Below, in pieces: positions 53,545-64,000 of a stretch of DNA of 64,000 nucleotides. Within the stretch, counting starts at the first letter, position 1. Each line of letters starts with the position of its first letter. Position numbers and translations under genes: made by a program. This DNA is from Channallabes apus (Eukaryota > Chordata > Actinopteri > Siluriformes > Clariidae). The DNA lies in contig CM060126.1 of assembly GCA_030522415.1 (NCBI GenBank), forward strand, positions 11,482,852-11,546,851, written 5' to 3'. A model generated the notes under the pieces. It was not told the origin of the DNA, did no database searches, and saw only the letters and a program-made list of their open reading frames with translations.

Positions 53545-54299
53545 TTCCTGACCAGTAAGTCTTTTATTCTCACCATCACTGCTCTATATTTTATATGTAC
53601 ATTTGGAAAATACTAAATGCCAGCAAGAGTAAAATTGGTTAAAATATTAAATATGCACGCTACTTACAAGCCCGCAATAAAATCTGATTACGATCTGTCT
53701 AAAGTTTTATTATTTTATATATATATACGTGTTTTGTATTGTTTTGACCGTGTTTCAGATGGTTGTTTGTGAATGATTGTATGCGCGTCCATTCTTCAAG
53801 TTTCAATTTTTGTTTTTGTTTAGGACTGTGGCTGCATCACCGGCGCGTGCACAAGAAAGTCACGTGAGTGTCGTTCAGTTTCGAGTTCACTGGAGAACCA
53901 CGAGTAAGTGCACATTCAGTATATCCTAGATGTTAGTTAAATATAACTATATTATATAAATATATAATACAATATATTCATCATAGTGAACTGTAGTGTA
54001 TTGTAGAAAAAATGTAGTACAGTGTTGGTAAAGTCATTTGTTCTGGTAATTACAAAGAGCTGTTGTTGTTTTCTATATTATAATATACAGTATATAGGCC
54101 TATATATATATAGATATGTGTGTGTGTGTGTGTGTTTATATATCTATATATTACTGTTAGCTATATTTTCTGTTATAGTGATTGCAGTAATGCTGCTAAA
54201 AAGTCAACTTTGATTGTTCCTAATAAACTGTTTAACTGAACTCGCAAATGAATCTCAAGATTTTTTTGTGTGTCAAATATATTCTCAAATAACCTAAAC
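53545..54299. other. Unassigned AT-rich sequence
   Basis: No gene recognised. GT/TA runs lie near 54115-54150. The remainder of the Gypsy element is not here. Confidence 0.5.
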
Positions 54300-54865
54300 A
54301 CTGAAAATATATAAACTTATTTTATCCTCAGATTCTTTCTTGTAATTCTCCTCTCTGTCACATACCTGTCTGATGGCTCATTATGCAGATCAGTATGCAG
54401 GCCTTTGTCTTCTCAGGTGTGAATCACTGCATTAGTACTGATAGATCACGCCTTCTCGCATAGACCCTTTACACTCAAAAAGTGACTTAAAAAGTGTTAA
54501 TCACTATATTGTTTTCTGTGAGCAAGTAAACAAGATCATCTTCACATCATTTTGAAGCAAAAACACTAGTCCACCAGCCCTTGTGAAACAATGTCTTGTG
54601 AACAAATTGTCTGTATGAGTTTCATGGCCTTATTTCAGCTACTTTTTTTTTCACAAAACTTACTAACCACGCATAATATTTTTTTCCTAAAAAATGCAAA
54701 CACGTACATTCATTTTGGTCAGGTATTATTGTAGAACAGTTTGTACTGATTACAAGAAAAATACAGGTTGGTCAATAATATATTATAAGTAGCTGAAAAA
54801 AGCACAAATATCAGAGCATGTCCAAACATCTCAAGGGCCCCAAAATCACCCCGGACCTCAGAGGG
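54300..54865. mobile_element. piggyBac-like element, right end
   Basis: The end reads 'ccccggacctcagaggg' and is followed by TTAA (54866-54869), the piggyBac target and end style (inverted: CCCTCTGAGG). The uninterrupted D copy 1 has the same TTAA at 21917-21920, so the element entered D at that TTAA. The opposite end was not found and the left boundary is a guess. No transposase is present. Confidence 0.45.
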
Positions 54866-55601
54866 TTAATATATAGACAGTTCTTGTATTGTCAACATAG
54901 TTTCATAAATAGATGACGTGGTAAAAAACAACAACAACAAACCGATTAATAAAACAGATTTGTTAAATCACTCAATACACAACCCATGATGATTATGCTA
55001 TTTATTATTTAATAATGACTTAATAAAACTAGTTAGTGAAATATTTTTTAAGACATCCTGAAATGATCCTTAAAGACACGGTAGCGTATGTAATTTGTCT
55101 ATACCGATCATTGTAGGTACGGAATAAAAATGCGGGCTATGTACAGTATTTTACATTACGGTGTATTTTACTTAGCTCCATTTAATATACTGATTGATAA
55201 TATTTTGCTGCAAAGTAAAGCTCAAAATGTAACGTCTGCTTGGGATTGTTTTCGTTATATTTTTGATGATGTTTTTTTTTTTCCTCTCATAGTCAACAAG
55301 TGGCATAAGAAAGGCAATTAATGGCGCATGCAACCTGGAACAAATATCTGCCCATATGGATCAGTATTTCTTTTGTCATTTAATCATGCATAATGCTCCC
55401 CCGTCAAAAAATCAGATGGGGCATTAATCACTTATCACAACTGTGAATGGATGCGGCAGCAGAGACAGATTAAATCCCCATAAACACTTGGAAACAATAG
55501 TAAAAAAAGTTCCAGAGGGTTAGCGCTTGTTATACTAATGTATTTTTACTGATTTTTTACTGCTTATATTTCGTTTGGTTTTAAGCAATCTCATGTTCAA
55601 T

Positions 55602-55626
55602 TCCGAGTTCAAGCCTCACCTAAAGC
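55602..55626 (+). pseudogene. tRNA-Ile-like remnant, copy 3
   Basis: Only CCGAGTTCAAGCCTCACC and TAAAGCA, the T-loop and 3' side, survive of the tRNA-like sequence seen complete in the other two D copies. Confidence 0.6.
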
Positions 55627-56386
55627 ACCCAAAGTATTTTACTGCAGATCGTACTGTGTATGTGACAAATCAAATTTTAATTTGAAAGTAAAGCTTAAAA
55701 TGTTACTTCTGCTTAGGTTTGTTTTCGTTATATTTTTGATGTTTTCGCTGATAGTCAAACTGGCATAACAAATTGATTAATGGCGCATGCAACCTGGAAC
55801 AAATATCTGTCCATACGGATCAGTATTTCTTTAGTCATTTAACCAGCATAATGTCCCACATCAAAGATCTGATGGGGCATAAATCACTTATCACAACTGT
55901 GTATAGATGCGGCAGCAGAGACAGATTTAATCCCCATAAACATTCACACTTGAAAACAATACTAACAGAACTAAATAGTTCTAGAGTGTTAGTGCCTGTT
56001 ATCACAGGACAGGAATCACCTACAGGATACTACTGTATTTTTACTGCTCATATTTCTTACCCTAGTTTCATTTGGTTTTACGCGATTTCATGTGTCATTT
56101 GTGTGTGTCTGTGTGTGTACAGTGTGTGTACAGTGTGTGTTTGAGTGCAAGAGGGGGCTTACATGGTGATTTGTCCAAGGTTACTAAAACCTGGCTTACT
56201 ACCTATAAAAATTATTTCAATTTAACTCATGGGTCTCGACAAATTTGGGACACGACAAATTATATACTCTGAAACGTTCATTTGAACATTTAAAAATATA
56301 TACAAAAACATAAATACTAATGTTATCATGGTGTAAATTATTAACATTAGGTTAGGTCCTGCCCTTAATTAATTCATATTATAATT

Positions 56387-56654
56387 AATTCAAATTAAAT
56401 TAAAATTTTATTAGTCACATACACAGTCATACACAGTATAATATGCAGTGAAATGCTTATACGACCGCCAGTGACCTTAAAAAAAAATAATAAAAAAAAT
56501 AAAAAAAGCTTGTACGTAAAATAAATAATCAATAAAAAGGAAATACTAAAGAAATAATTTTAACTAGTAAAATTAACTGTACAATAAGGTCATAATAAAA
56601 TATTGCAAAAATATAGAAATATAGGGTAGATAGAGTATATATGTATATAGAATT
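56387..56654 (-). mobile_element. Non-LTR 3' fragment inserted in D copy 3
   Basis: The 268 bases are missing from D copy 1, where 'tattataatt' joins directly to 'acttttacat'. AATT flanks both sides. Inverted, it contains CATTTCACTGCATATTATAC and ends in a T/A-rich tail, like a LINE or SINE 3' end. Family uncertain. Confidence 0.45.
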
Positions 56655-57984
56655 ACTTTTACATAGTATAGTTACTGGACTGACATGACCAAAACTAGCT
56701 ATTTCATTTAGCCTTTCTAAAATCAACCCATCTATCATTTATAATCAGAAAACAGAAAACATATTATGATCTGTTCAATAGCCCATCTGTTTTAATTTAG
56801 TTTGTATTTTTTATTATTCATAAGACAACCTTTCAGTTTTGTAAATATTTTAGTTATAGTGTGTTAAGTTTTACTTTAGGTTAAACGTTTTTGAGAATTT
56901 GACCATCCAGCTTAGATAAATGTTATGTCATTGATTGATAAAATCTGGATTAAGGATATTTAATTTTATTTCTTTAATTTTTATTTTTTATTTTCCCCCC
57001 TGAGGGATTGCCACCTTATTGTGGTCAGGGGGTTTGCATGCCTCAACACAATTCAGCAAGGACAATCCTGTTAATATAAGCCCAGGGAAAAACAGTGCTC
57101 GAACATGATGCCCCCTTCAAATTTCTGACTGCGCCCCTCCCCCCCCCCCCCCCCCCCCGGTCTAGAACGGCCCTGCCTCTGACCGTCTTTTGTCTTGTAA
57201 ATGAGTATTCTCAGTCACCTTCCAATCCCCCCAGCGCACACACTTTGTTTGTTTGTACTGTAAACTGTAACTGTGTTTGCTAGGGCACTCCAAAAACACG
57301 CCAAAAACACACACACACAGAGAAATTAACACCATGTCATACTCAGTATTCTCCATTGAGGTTTCACACCTTCCACTCCTAAGTTTGTCGTTGCTCTTTT
57401 GGAGTTCTTAAAACCCAAAACATTTATTTATACTGAGAAAAAATTATCATGGGTCACATAATCACAAACACAAATAATCAAGTGTTTAACTGGTTTCATT
57501 TGTTTCTATGACCAATAATTATTATTATTATGATTTTCAGCCCAACTCTTTGACTATTTAAAACAAAGTTGTGTCCCATTTTTTGCCCACTGAAGTTGTT
57601 GGTTCAACTAAACGTTTTTTTAAATACCCAAACAATCCCCCAAAATTTAAACACGCAAACATGACTTTACCAATTCAATTTATTCTTCCAAAACTAGTCA
57701 AAGTTAAAACAGTAATTTGTATAAAACAAGTGAATACATGTTGTCTTTTTGCTTAAAGTTAATTAAACTACCCGGATACACCAGCTGCTTATAAGTCTCT
57801 ATCTATAGGTCTTTTATATTAAAATATAAATTTTTCAAATATCAAAACTATTAAACATGGAATAGTTTAAGTCTTTGTTTCCCCCAAAGTACTGTATCAG
57901 ACGTTTAGCAGTTCTATGTTCAGAATATACAGTAGACCTGATCAAACATCATTCTAAAGCTGTCGGACGGTGACGTCATCCCTC

Positions 57985-58083
57985 CTACAGCTCCCTCAAC
58001 AGCTTGTTCAGGCTCCCCCAGTCCTGTAGCTCCAAAAGTCCAGCCGTCAGCCGTCTGACCCCCCAATCCTCCACAGCGGAGCT
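57985..58083 (-). other. Candidate terminal exon inside element D (copy 3)
   Basis: Counterpart of 24987-25085: same acceptor, same 32-codon length and same stop. Three base changes relative to copy 1 alter R to G, V to L and M to L. Confidence 0.35.
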
Positions 58084-58403
58084 CTGCTTAAAGACAACAG
58101 GAGAATTTAGTGAAGACAAAGATAAATAAACTTCACAGAACATATAGTTCTAATAAAAATAAAATATATTAATAAACCTATTTACCACAGAGGGTGTAAA
58201 ATACTGTTTTGGGAATTCGGGAATGTAAATAAACTACCTGTGCTAATGTTAACCAGTGAACAGTGTTAGTGTTAACCACAGTCTGTCTGTATTATCGTCT
58301 GAATTAAATTAACCGAGAATTTACTTAATGCGCTTCTCATACAAATAAGTTAAGCCATATAACACTCGTATATGAGCATTAGTTCATCCCTGAAGCCAAA
58401 CTA

Positions 58404-58679
58404 CAGATGTCGCCATTGAAAACGCACGTTTCGAGAACAGGGATCCTGTGACTTGCCGCGGCTGCGTGCGGGAAACTGCGAACATGCCCTTCATTACCTG
58501 TAGGGGGCAGTCGTGTTTCATTCTGAAGTATTGTGTGTCTACTGAAGCCGAAAATGTGTGCAAATTAAACCGTGCATGCGTGTTTGGTGACGCTGTGCCC
58601 GCGCTGTGGATCAGTCGGTTGGAAATCATCATGGAGGTATAACACGGTGTGGCTGGAGCTGGAGTTTGTCGTGTTCGAG
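58404..58679 (+). other. Candidate 5' exon with splice donor (right arm)
   Basis: CpG-containing sequence ends GTTCGAG with donor GTAAGTTTAG at 58680. It corresponds to 8687-8972. Frames across it differ in length between the arms, so it is probably untranslated. Confidence 0.35.
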
Positions 58680-59429
58680 GTAAGTTTAGCTTTCTTTTTT
58701 GGATGTGATTCTCGCTTTCATGACTCCCAATTAATGTTCATCTAAATCTCAGGACGTACAGTTAGCAATATTTCAGTTTTTAATAGTGTGGAGATTCACA
58801 AAACACCGTTTTCGTGTAAAAACCTGAACCTACGGAGCCCCCCAGGGGTCCTGTGGTAAATAAATAAATAAAATAATAACGAACGAGCGCGCGGATTCAT
58901 ACACCGAGATGTGTGTTTCTTACCCCCACACCTCGTGAAAACGGCGTATTCAGACAAAGGCTCGCCAGTGAGATGCCATTTCTGAACAAACTGAGTCGTG
59001 TGTGTTAAAGCATTAAATGGTAAAAAAGCACTAGAAATAAACGTTTGTTTTCTGAAGCCGAACTTTATTAATTAGTTACGAGTAAAGAACCTGTACATAT
59101 GTTTATACAGTATTGACAGCAGCTCTAATTTGTCTAAATCGCATTGCAGACAAGAAAAATAAGTCGAGTCATCCTGTGACCTTGTATGCTTAATCTTTCC
59201 ACACATGATTCTTGCTTCTCACTTTTTCCTTAATCCCTCGCTGATCTATCTTGTATTTTTCTAACGGTGTCAGAAACCTTGTGTTAGTAGCACTGCTTGA
59301 CATGCTTGATGCCTTCCTCTTTTGTAATTTGCTTTGGATAAAGGCAAACTGTCAAAAGATGAAGAAATGCTTAAATGTAGTTGTACGAATAAAAGATTAT
59401 GTAATGATACAATGTAAATATTTTCACAG

Positions 59430-59486
59430 AAACAAAGCGTAAAGATGAGACATGAATCTGAAGAGGATCTCTTTGATGATTGCATG
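59430..59486 (+). other. Candidate 57-bp internal exon (right arm)
   Basis: The acceptor 'atattttcacag' and donor GTAAAG bound 19 codons reading KQSVKMRHESEEDLFDDCM. One codon (ATG versus CTG at the end) differs from the left arm. Acidic SEEDLFDDC suggests a flexible N-terminal segment. An in-frame ATG lies within it. Confidence 0.4.
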
Positions 59487-59926
59487 GTAAAGCATCGTTT
59501 TCTTATTAATTATACAATTTATTAATACCTTGAATATAGTGTTTGTTGTATTGGACAGAAGCATATAAATGCAAATGAATATATAAATCTGAGTAATTAT
59601 TGAACGAATTTTCATGTTTGGACTAACCCTTTAAATACAAACTCAGCATTCATCATAGGATTTCCTGACATTGTAAAGGTGCAGAGTAATCTATGGAGTG
59701 TAGCCATCTCATGCCATGTTTTACAATGTTTTACTGATGCAAGATTATTGCTAAAGCAATTTAACCCAAGTTTAACAATCTGAAGTATATGAAGTGATGG
59801 TCATTTTTTATTATCAATTATTTTTATTATTATTTTTTTCTCTGTGAAATGAAGTCAGCACAGGTTGAAGCAATTCAGGTTTTTTTTTGTTTCTCAAAAT
59901 AAATAATTTATTTTCTTGTACATTTT

Positions 59927-60172
59927 ATGCTGGGGGACAGACGAAGTGATGCCAGCATGCACCTTCTTAAAATCCTTGTCGTCCGTGCTGTTGAAGGGGA
60001 AGAACCGGTTGGTTTATCCATAATCCTTGAAGGAGAGGAAATTTTGCAAGAATGTGGCAATAGCTCCGAGCACTACGCTACACATTTGAGCTATTTTCAG
60101 AAAGTTCTTCTAGAACTTGATGGGATTAAGCTATCACCAAAAGTGCAAGCTTTAAAGATGAAGTTATCTTAA
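59927..60172 (+). CDS. Candidate terminal exon, SAMD3-like C-terminus (right arm)
   Basis: The 81-residue frame MLGDRRSDASMHLL... ends LELDGIKLSPKVQALKMKLS. As in the left arm, the block IILEGEEILQECG followed by YFQKVLLELDG resembles the end of SAM-domain-containing (SAMD3-like) fish proteins, with the intervening hydrophobic stretch lost. A stop codon upstream near 59902 requires that the coding part begin after it or be joined by splicing, and 'cttgtacattttatgctggg' could supply a weak pyrimidine tract. An AATAAA at about 60572 could end the transcript. There is no evidence of expression. Confidence 0.4.
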   Translation: MLGDRRSDASMHLLKILVVRAVEGEEPVGLSIILEGEEILQECGNSSEHYATHLSYFQKVLLELDGIKLSPKVQALKMKLS

Positions 60173-60916
60173 AATATTTGATTTGGCTTGACTACAATTC
60201 TTTACATGTTGTGTTTACATGTTCAGCTTAAAATGTTTTAATGCGTTATGGTTTCAATGGCATACTTTTAAGTGCACTAGTCCTGAGTGCTGATTTGAAT
60301 GTTGCAACTTCACTGCTTCCGAGGGCTATTAAGTTTTAACGTTTATTCTACAGTTTGTTTAATGTATTTTCTGCTGTATTTTATTTCTAAATTAATGCTG
60401 TATTTTATTTATCTATTATTATTATTTTACACAATTTTGTTTAAAACAAGTATTTCAGGCCCTGGTGCCATGCAGTTGTTTCTATGGATGCAAAATTTAG
60501 CTGAATGCACTTTTATTAAAAAGACAACCTGTATCTAGACTGTGAATGTCACAAATATTTGGTAATGTTGGTGAATAAACTGTTTAATTATATTTTAGTT
60601 GTGTGATTTATGAAAGATATAGATGAAATAATTACTTAAGTTTCTTTCCAAAACATAAATTAGCAATGTTTACATTATTATAGGGAGTAATATAAATTGA
60701 TAAAACCAAGTTAAGGGAAAATCTCACAAAACAAAATGATACTAATTTCATAAAATTAAGGTTCCTGCTGATACAACAATGAATTAACTTTACTTGATTA
60801 TTTTGAATAAATCTAATTTGTGCATTAAATATAATTATGTAACTTTTACTTTATTTCTTTTATTGTTAATTTAATTAAGTAAATTTTACCTGACAATTAC
60901 GGGTGAGTTTTACTTA

Positions 60917-61830
60917 GGCTGAATCCCAATTCTATTTTCTACCCCTTCCCCTTGTCCCTTGAAACGAAGTGGAAAGGGGAAGGGTATAAATATTTCCCCT
61001 AAGAAATGGGACACCACTACAACACTGTTATACGTCATCATACGTTGTTGCTAGTTCCTAATGTTACGTCAGAGGACATGCGCCGATGTTTATCACACAT
61101 TCTAATAAGAGAGAGATTACTCACTCCCAAAGGTTTTTTCGCCGTATTTCGATTTTTAAAAAAGTTGCTCATTTTCACCACGAACACGGATGAGCCTTCG
61201 GGTTTCCTCAGCCGTCCATATACAGAATATAAATTACAAAACTGTGGTCACGTTGCAATAAGTAAGAATAGTGTAAGCACCGTTCATTTACATGTACACA
61301 TATGGCCGTAAGCAAAACAAACAATGCGTTATCAAATGCTCGGCAAACTGCCGTGCTACTGAACTTTCATATTTGTTTGTAGCATGCAATAGCATGCTAC
61401 AAACAGCATGTATGTTACAGCATACATGTAGCATGTATGTGACATAAAAATATATATTTGTAATATCGTGCATTGTGTGCTATCCGCTAGCAAACTTTAG
61501 CGATTTTTTTTAATGTACACAATTAATTGAATAAACACAAACACAAGACTAGAGGTAATATACATATAATGAAAACTTGTCATAACAATCCTTATTAATG
61601 GCAAAAATTTACATTTATGGGTCTGCTTGCTCGAGTGAGCAGCCATGTTGAAAATTTCGCTTAGCCCTTCGTTTGAAGTGAGGTCCTGAAAAATCTCCAT
61701 TAATAGGGCTATCTGGCCCTTCCCCTTCCCCCTACACCTCCAACCAAAAGAGAAATGAGACACCACTACCCCTGCACGTGAACGCGCCAAATGGAAGGGT
61801 AGGGGGAAGGGGCAGAATTGGGATTCAGCC
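60917..61830. mobile_element. PIF/Harbinger-like non-autonomous element
   Basis: Termini GGCTGAATCCCAATTCT (60917) and its inverse (ends 61830) are flanked by TTA (60914-60916 and 61831-61833), the target preference of PIF/Harbinger elements. The inverted repeats extend roughly 100 bases, sharing CCCCTTCCCC and AATG-GACACCACTAC blocks. No transposase is seen; two short frames inside (61006-61311 and 61497-61790) are not convincing. Confidence 0.6.
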
Positions 61831-62734
61831 TTAATATTGGAGCAATAAAATTTACTTAAAATCTATGTGTCTAAATTGTTACGAGGATTCTATCAAGTAA
61901 ATCTTACAAGTTCTTTTTTTCAGTGCATGGGTGAACACGATGATTTAAGAATTTAATTAAACACGAATATGTGTGTGTGTGTGACCGGTGCAAGGGTCAA
62001 CTCACATGTCCTATTCCATTGTCACTCATACTGCCGTAGTTAAAAAAGCATTCGCTAGTAAGTAAGTAAATAAAAGACAAATGAATAAATAGTTTTAAAT
62101 TATATATATACAGGGGCGTAGATTTAGGGTGGACGGAGGGGATGTGTCCCCATTAATATCCTCCGACCATTGAAATGTCCCCACCAATAATTTAATCCAC
62201 TTTTTTTTTAATCGTTCTGTCAACATTAACCTAGACACGCAGAAAGGGAATCATCACATTCTCTCCTTGAGTCCTCCCGCCCCCAAAACAAATATGAACA
62301 TTTTGATTGGCTGTGCCTTTCCCTGCTATCATGTGCTATGGCTGCGTTCAGATACAAGCAGCGCCAAATGCAGTGGACTCACATTCATTACAGCAGGCCA
62401 GGATATAGTCTGTGAATACGGACTTAAAACTAACAGCAGATTAAACAGCTAAATGTAAAAGTATAAATATGAATACTGTCAGTCTCCTAATCTAATGACT
62501 GTCAGAAATCAGTATTGTGAAAGTAATTGATAAGCTAATATACTAATATTGCCATATGGCTAGAATTTTGTTGACACCAATAGACAATCCACTTCACACA
62601 AATAGTTTTTAAAATGCATTCACTTACTTGGCGAACATTAATGATTTGATTCGAGGTTTGCACACTAAAGACTCAGAAAAAGTGAAATAAAATGATTGCT
62701 GTTTAAATGGCATGTGTTTATCCTATTTTGTCAG

Positions 62735-63085
62735 GTGACAGAACCTAAACAACTGTGCTGTATATCACACAGCGATGGAGAGAGTGTAGATTACACACAG
62801 GTGCACTCTATTTAGTCATTAGCGCTCATCAGGCAATGTCTATGGGCAACTGACTGCACTCAGACCAAAGGGGGCTGAATAATTACACACACCCCACTTT
62901 TCAGTTATTTATTTGTAAAAAAAAATTTTTGAAATCATGTATGATTTTCGTTCCACTTCTCGCGTGTACACCACTTTGTATTGGTCTTTCACGTGGAATT
63001 CCAATAAAATTGATTCATGTTTGTGGCTGTAATGTGACAAAATGTGGAAAAGTTCATGGGGGGCAAATACTTTTGCAAGCCACTG
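62735..63085. mobile_element. Tc1/mariner 3' half
   Basis: The segment ends 'aatacttttgcaagccactg' followed by TA (63086-63087), the classic fish Tc1 terminus. It contains 'tacacacaggtgcactctat', 'gaccaaagggggctgaat' and 'gtgacaaaatgtggaaaag', typical of the untranslated 3' region. The transposase and the other end are missing; it begins right where the inverted arm ends. Confidence 0.8.
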
Positions 63086-63474
63086 TAGTTGTCCTGAGAT
63101 TTAACATTGTTACCAATTATAGGCTGAGGCATTCTCTGTCCATGCTCATAAGGAATCCCTCAATGTTTTTCAATTAGGGGACAGAAGCAGATCAGCCATG
63201 TTGTAGTTCAGGTGAAGAGGCGAGGTCAGAGGAGGTCAATCTGAATGTTGATTATATATATATAACATATAATATGTGTGCGTGTATTATACATGTTGAT
63301 TATACTAATATTTAGCATTATGAGGAGTGATAGGCTGAGGATGTAAGTGATTCATTAGTGTTTTTGGCAAAAGTTTTGAACTGACATTTCACTTTTTTGT
63401 CACGCTATTCCATCAGGTGGCAATCCTGTCCGGTCCTAGTGCAGTCAGAGGGGAAGAGTTAGGGTCAAAGCCAT
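63086..63474. other. Unassigned sequence
   Basis: No gene recognised. A TA/GTG simple-repeat region is at 63252-63300. Confidence 0.5.
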
Positions 63475-63700
63475 TCTTCACCCCCAAAAAAACTTTACTC
63501 ACTATTTACTCCTTAAGTGGTTCCAAACTTTAATGATTTTCTTTATTTTGTTGAATACAAAATAAGATATTGGGGAAAAAAGCTGAAAACATTGACTTCC
63601 GTAGCAGGAAAAACAAATACTATGTAAATCAATGATTACAGGTTTTCAGCATTCTACAAAATATCTTCTTTAGTGTTTATCAGAAGAAAAAAAGAACAGC
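63475..63700. repeat. Palindromic teleost repeat (hAT-like MITE remnant)
   Basis: 'gctgaaaacattgacttcc' and 'aatgattacaggttttcagc' are inverse partners around 'caggaaaaacaaatactatg'. With 'actccttaagtggttccaaac' before them, this is a common fish MITE with a long hairpin. The ends are not clear, and the rest to 64000 shows no gene. Confidence 0.5.
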
Positions 63701-64000
63701 CTGGACAATATTGATGTCAAACAAATATGTCAGCAGTTTATTTCTGTTAACGAGAGGCGAAGGCATGTTTTTGTCTCCTTCATATAGGAGCAATAGGCAT
63801 TGAGCTGTTGTGTGGTACTGTTCATGTTTAGATGTAATCTACTTTTATATCTATACAGATGATTGAGATGTTTCATTTGCACTAGGGCTCAATAAAGAAT
63901 AGTTTTTATTTTATTAAAGACTATCTTTTTGTCAGTTATTAAACATTCCTTTAACTTTACACTATTCCTTAATTTAACTTAATGAAGTGCATTTCGAGTG

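Larger units (their letters stand above)
54866..58403. mobile_element. Element D, copy 3 (both ends missing)
   Basis: It follows copy 1 from about 21917 to 25418 with high identity, then joins the right arm of the inverted duplication at CTA (58401-58403). It has lost the GT tract and the 5' half of the tRNA-like sequence (only 55602-55626 remains), gained a 268-bp insertion at 56387 and a poly-C run near 57139-57157. Neither terminal repeat is present. Confidence 0.85.
58401..62724. repeat. Right arm of 4.3-kb inverted duplication
   Basis: Inverse counterpart of 4655-8975. It starts at the CTA shared with D copy 3 and ends at 'tttatcct', after which a Tc1 3' half follows within a few bases. 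Landmarks in order are the 5' exon-like block, the 57-bp exon, the terminal exon, the AT-rich 3' region, the PIF-like element and a 'tatacaggggcgtagattta' transposon-like end near 62108. Confidence 0.9.

Noticed and set aside
54835..58403. D copies 2 and 3 as one element split by the Gypsy insertion
   Set aside because: Copy 3 starts again near the beginning of D instead of continuing from where copy 2 stops, so they are separate copies.
61006..61311. 101-codon frame as a transposase of the PIF-like element
   Set aside because: It shows no DDE or Myb-like motif, and the inverted partner in the left arm is shorter, starting elsewhere.

Overview
The window is noncoding-rich animal DNA, almost certainly from a ray-finned fish. 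It is built almost entirely from teleost-type transposable elements: DIRS retroelements, L2-clade LINEs, Tc1/mariner, hAT, PIF-Harbinger-like and piggyBac-like transposons, Ty3/Gypsy and BEL/Pao fragments, and a tRNA-derived SINE resembling the Mermaid-type SINEs known from catfishes. AT-rich spacers and CA/GT, TA and AAT microsatellites fill the gaps. There are no bacterial signals (operons, ribosome binding sites) and no complete host gene. A siluriform or other otophysan fish is a reasonable but unproven guess.

Layout, left to right. 1-4655 is a DIRS retrotransposon on the minus strand whose gag, RT-RNase H and visible tyrosine-recombinase frames are all open; it is cut by the window edge. 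4655-8975 is the left arm of a 4.3-kb inverted duplication whose right arm is 58401-62724. Each arm carries a splice-signalled, gene-like unit (5' exon, 57-bp internal exon, terminal coding exon) and a PIF-like element. 9000-17540 holds a minisatellite, a MITE, a deleted Ty3/Gypsy, a third partial copy of the arm, a hAT with perfect 8-bp target duplication, and a Tc1. 17541-27106 is an L2 LINE split by a 4.7-kb TA-flanked element (21674-26374, here called element D). 27107-31265 holds LTR and Tc1 remnants, a jockey/Rex1-like LINE and the 3' end of a BEL element. 31266-36314 is a second L2, one base away from open frames.

36922-41377 is a second long TA-flanked element (terminal CAGTGGGTG) with complex internal repeats. 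41656-46478 is a decayed DIRS containing a Tc1. 46495-48173 is BEL pol, broken by an L2 tail on the inside and flanked by the DIRS and by a second, partial copy of D (48176-50127). 50128-53544 is a Ty3/Gypsy 5' LTR with a nested L2, followed by gag. 54300-54865 is a piggyBac-like end. 54866-58403 is a third D copy, fused through a 3-bp CTA microhomology to the right arm of the inverted duplication. The window ends in a Tc1 3' half and a palindromic repeat.

The pieces do not form a pathway; they record nested insertion and duplication. The most unusual signals are the two related-looking long TA-flanked elements without a visible transposase. One of them is present three times and carries exon-like segments and a degenerate tRNA-Ile(UAU) sequence. 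The other notable signal is the large, about 97% identical inverted duplication carrying a spliced gene fragment in both arms. All identities are by eye; no database search was run.
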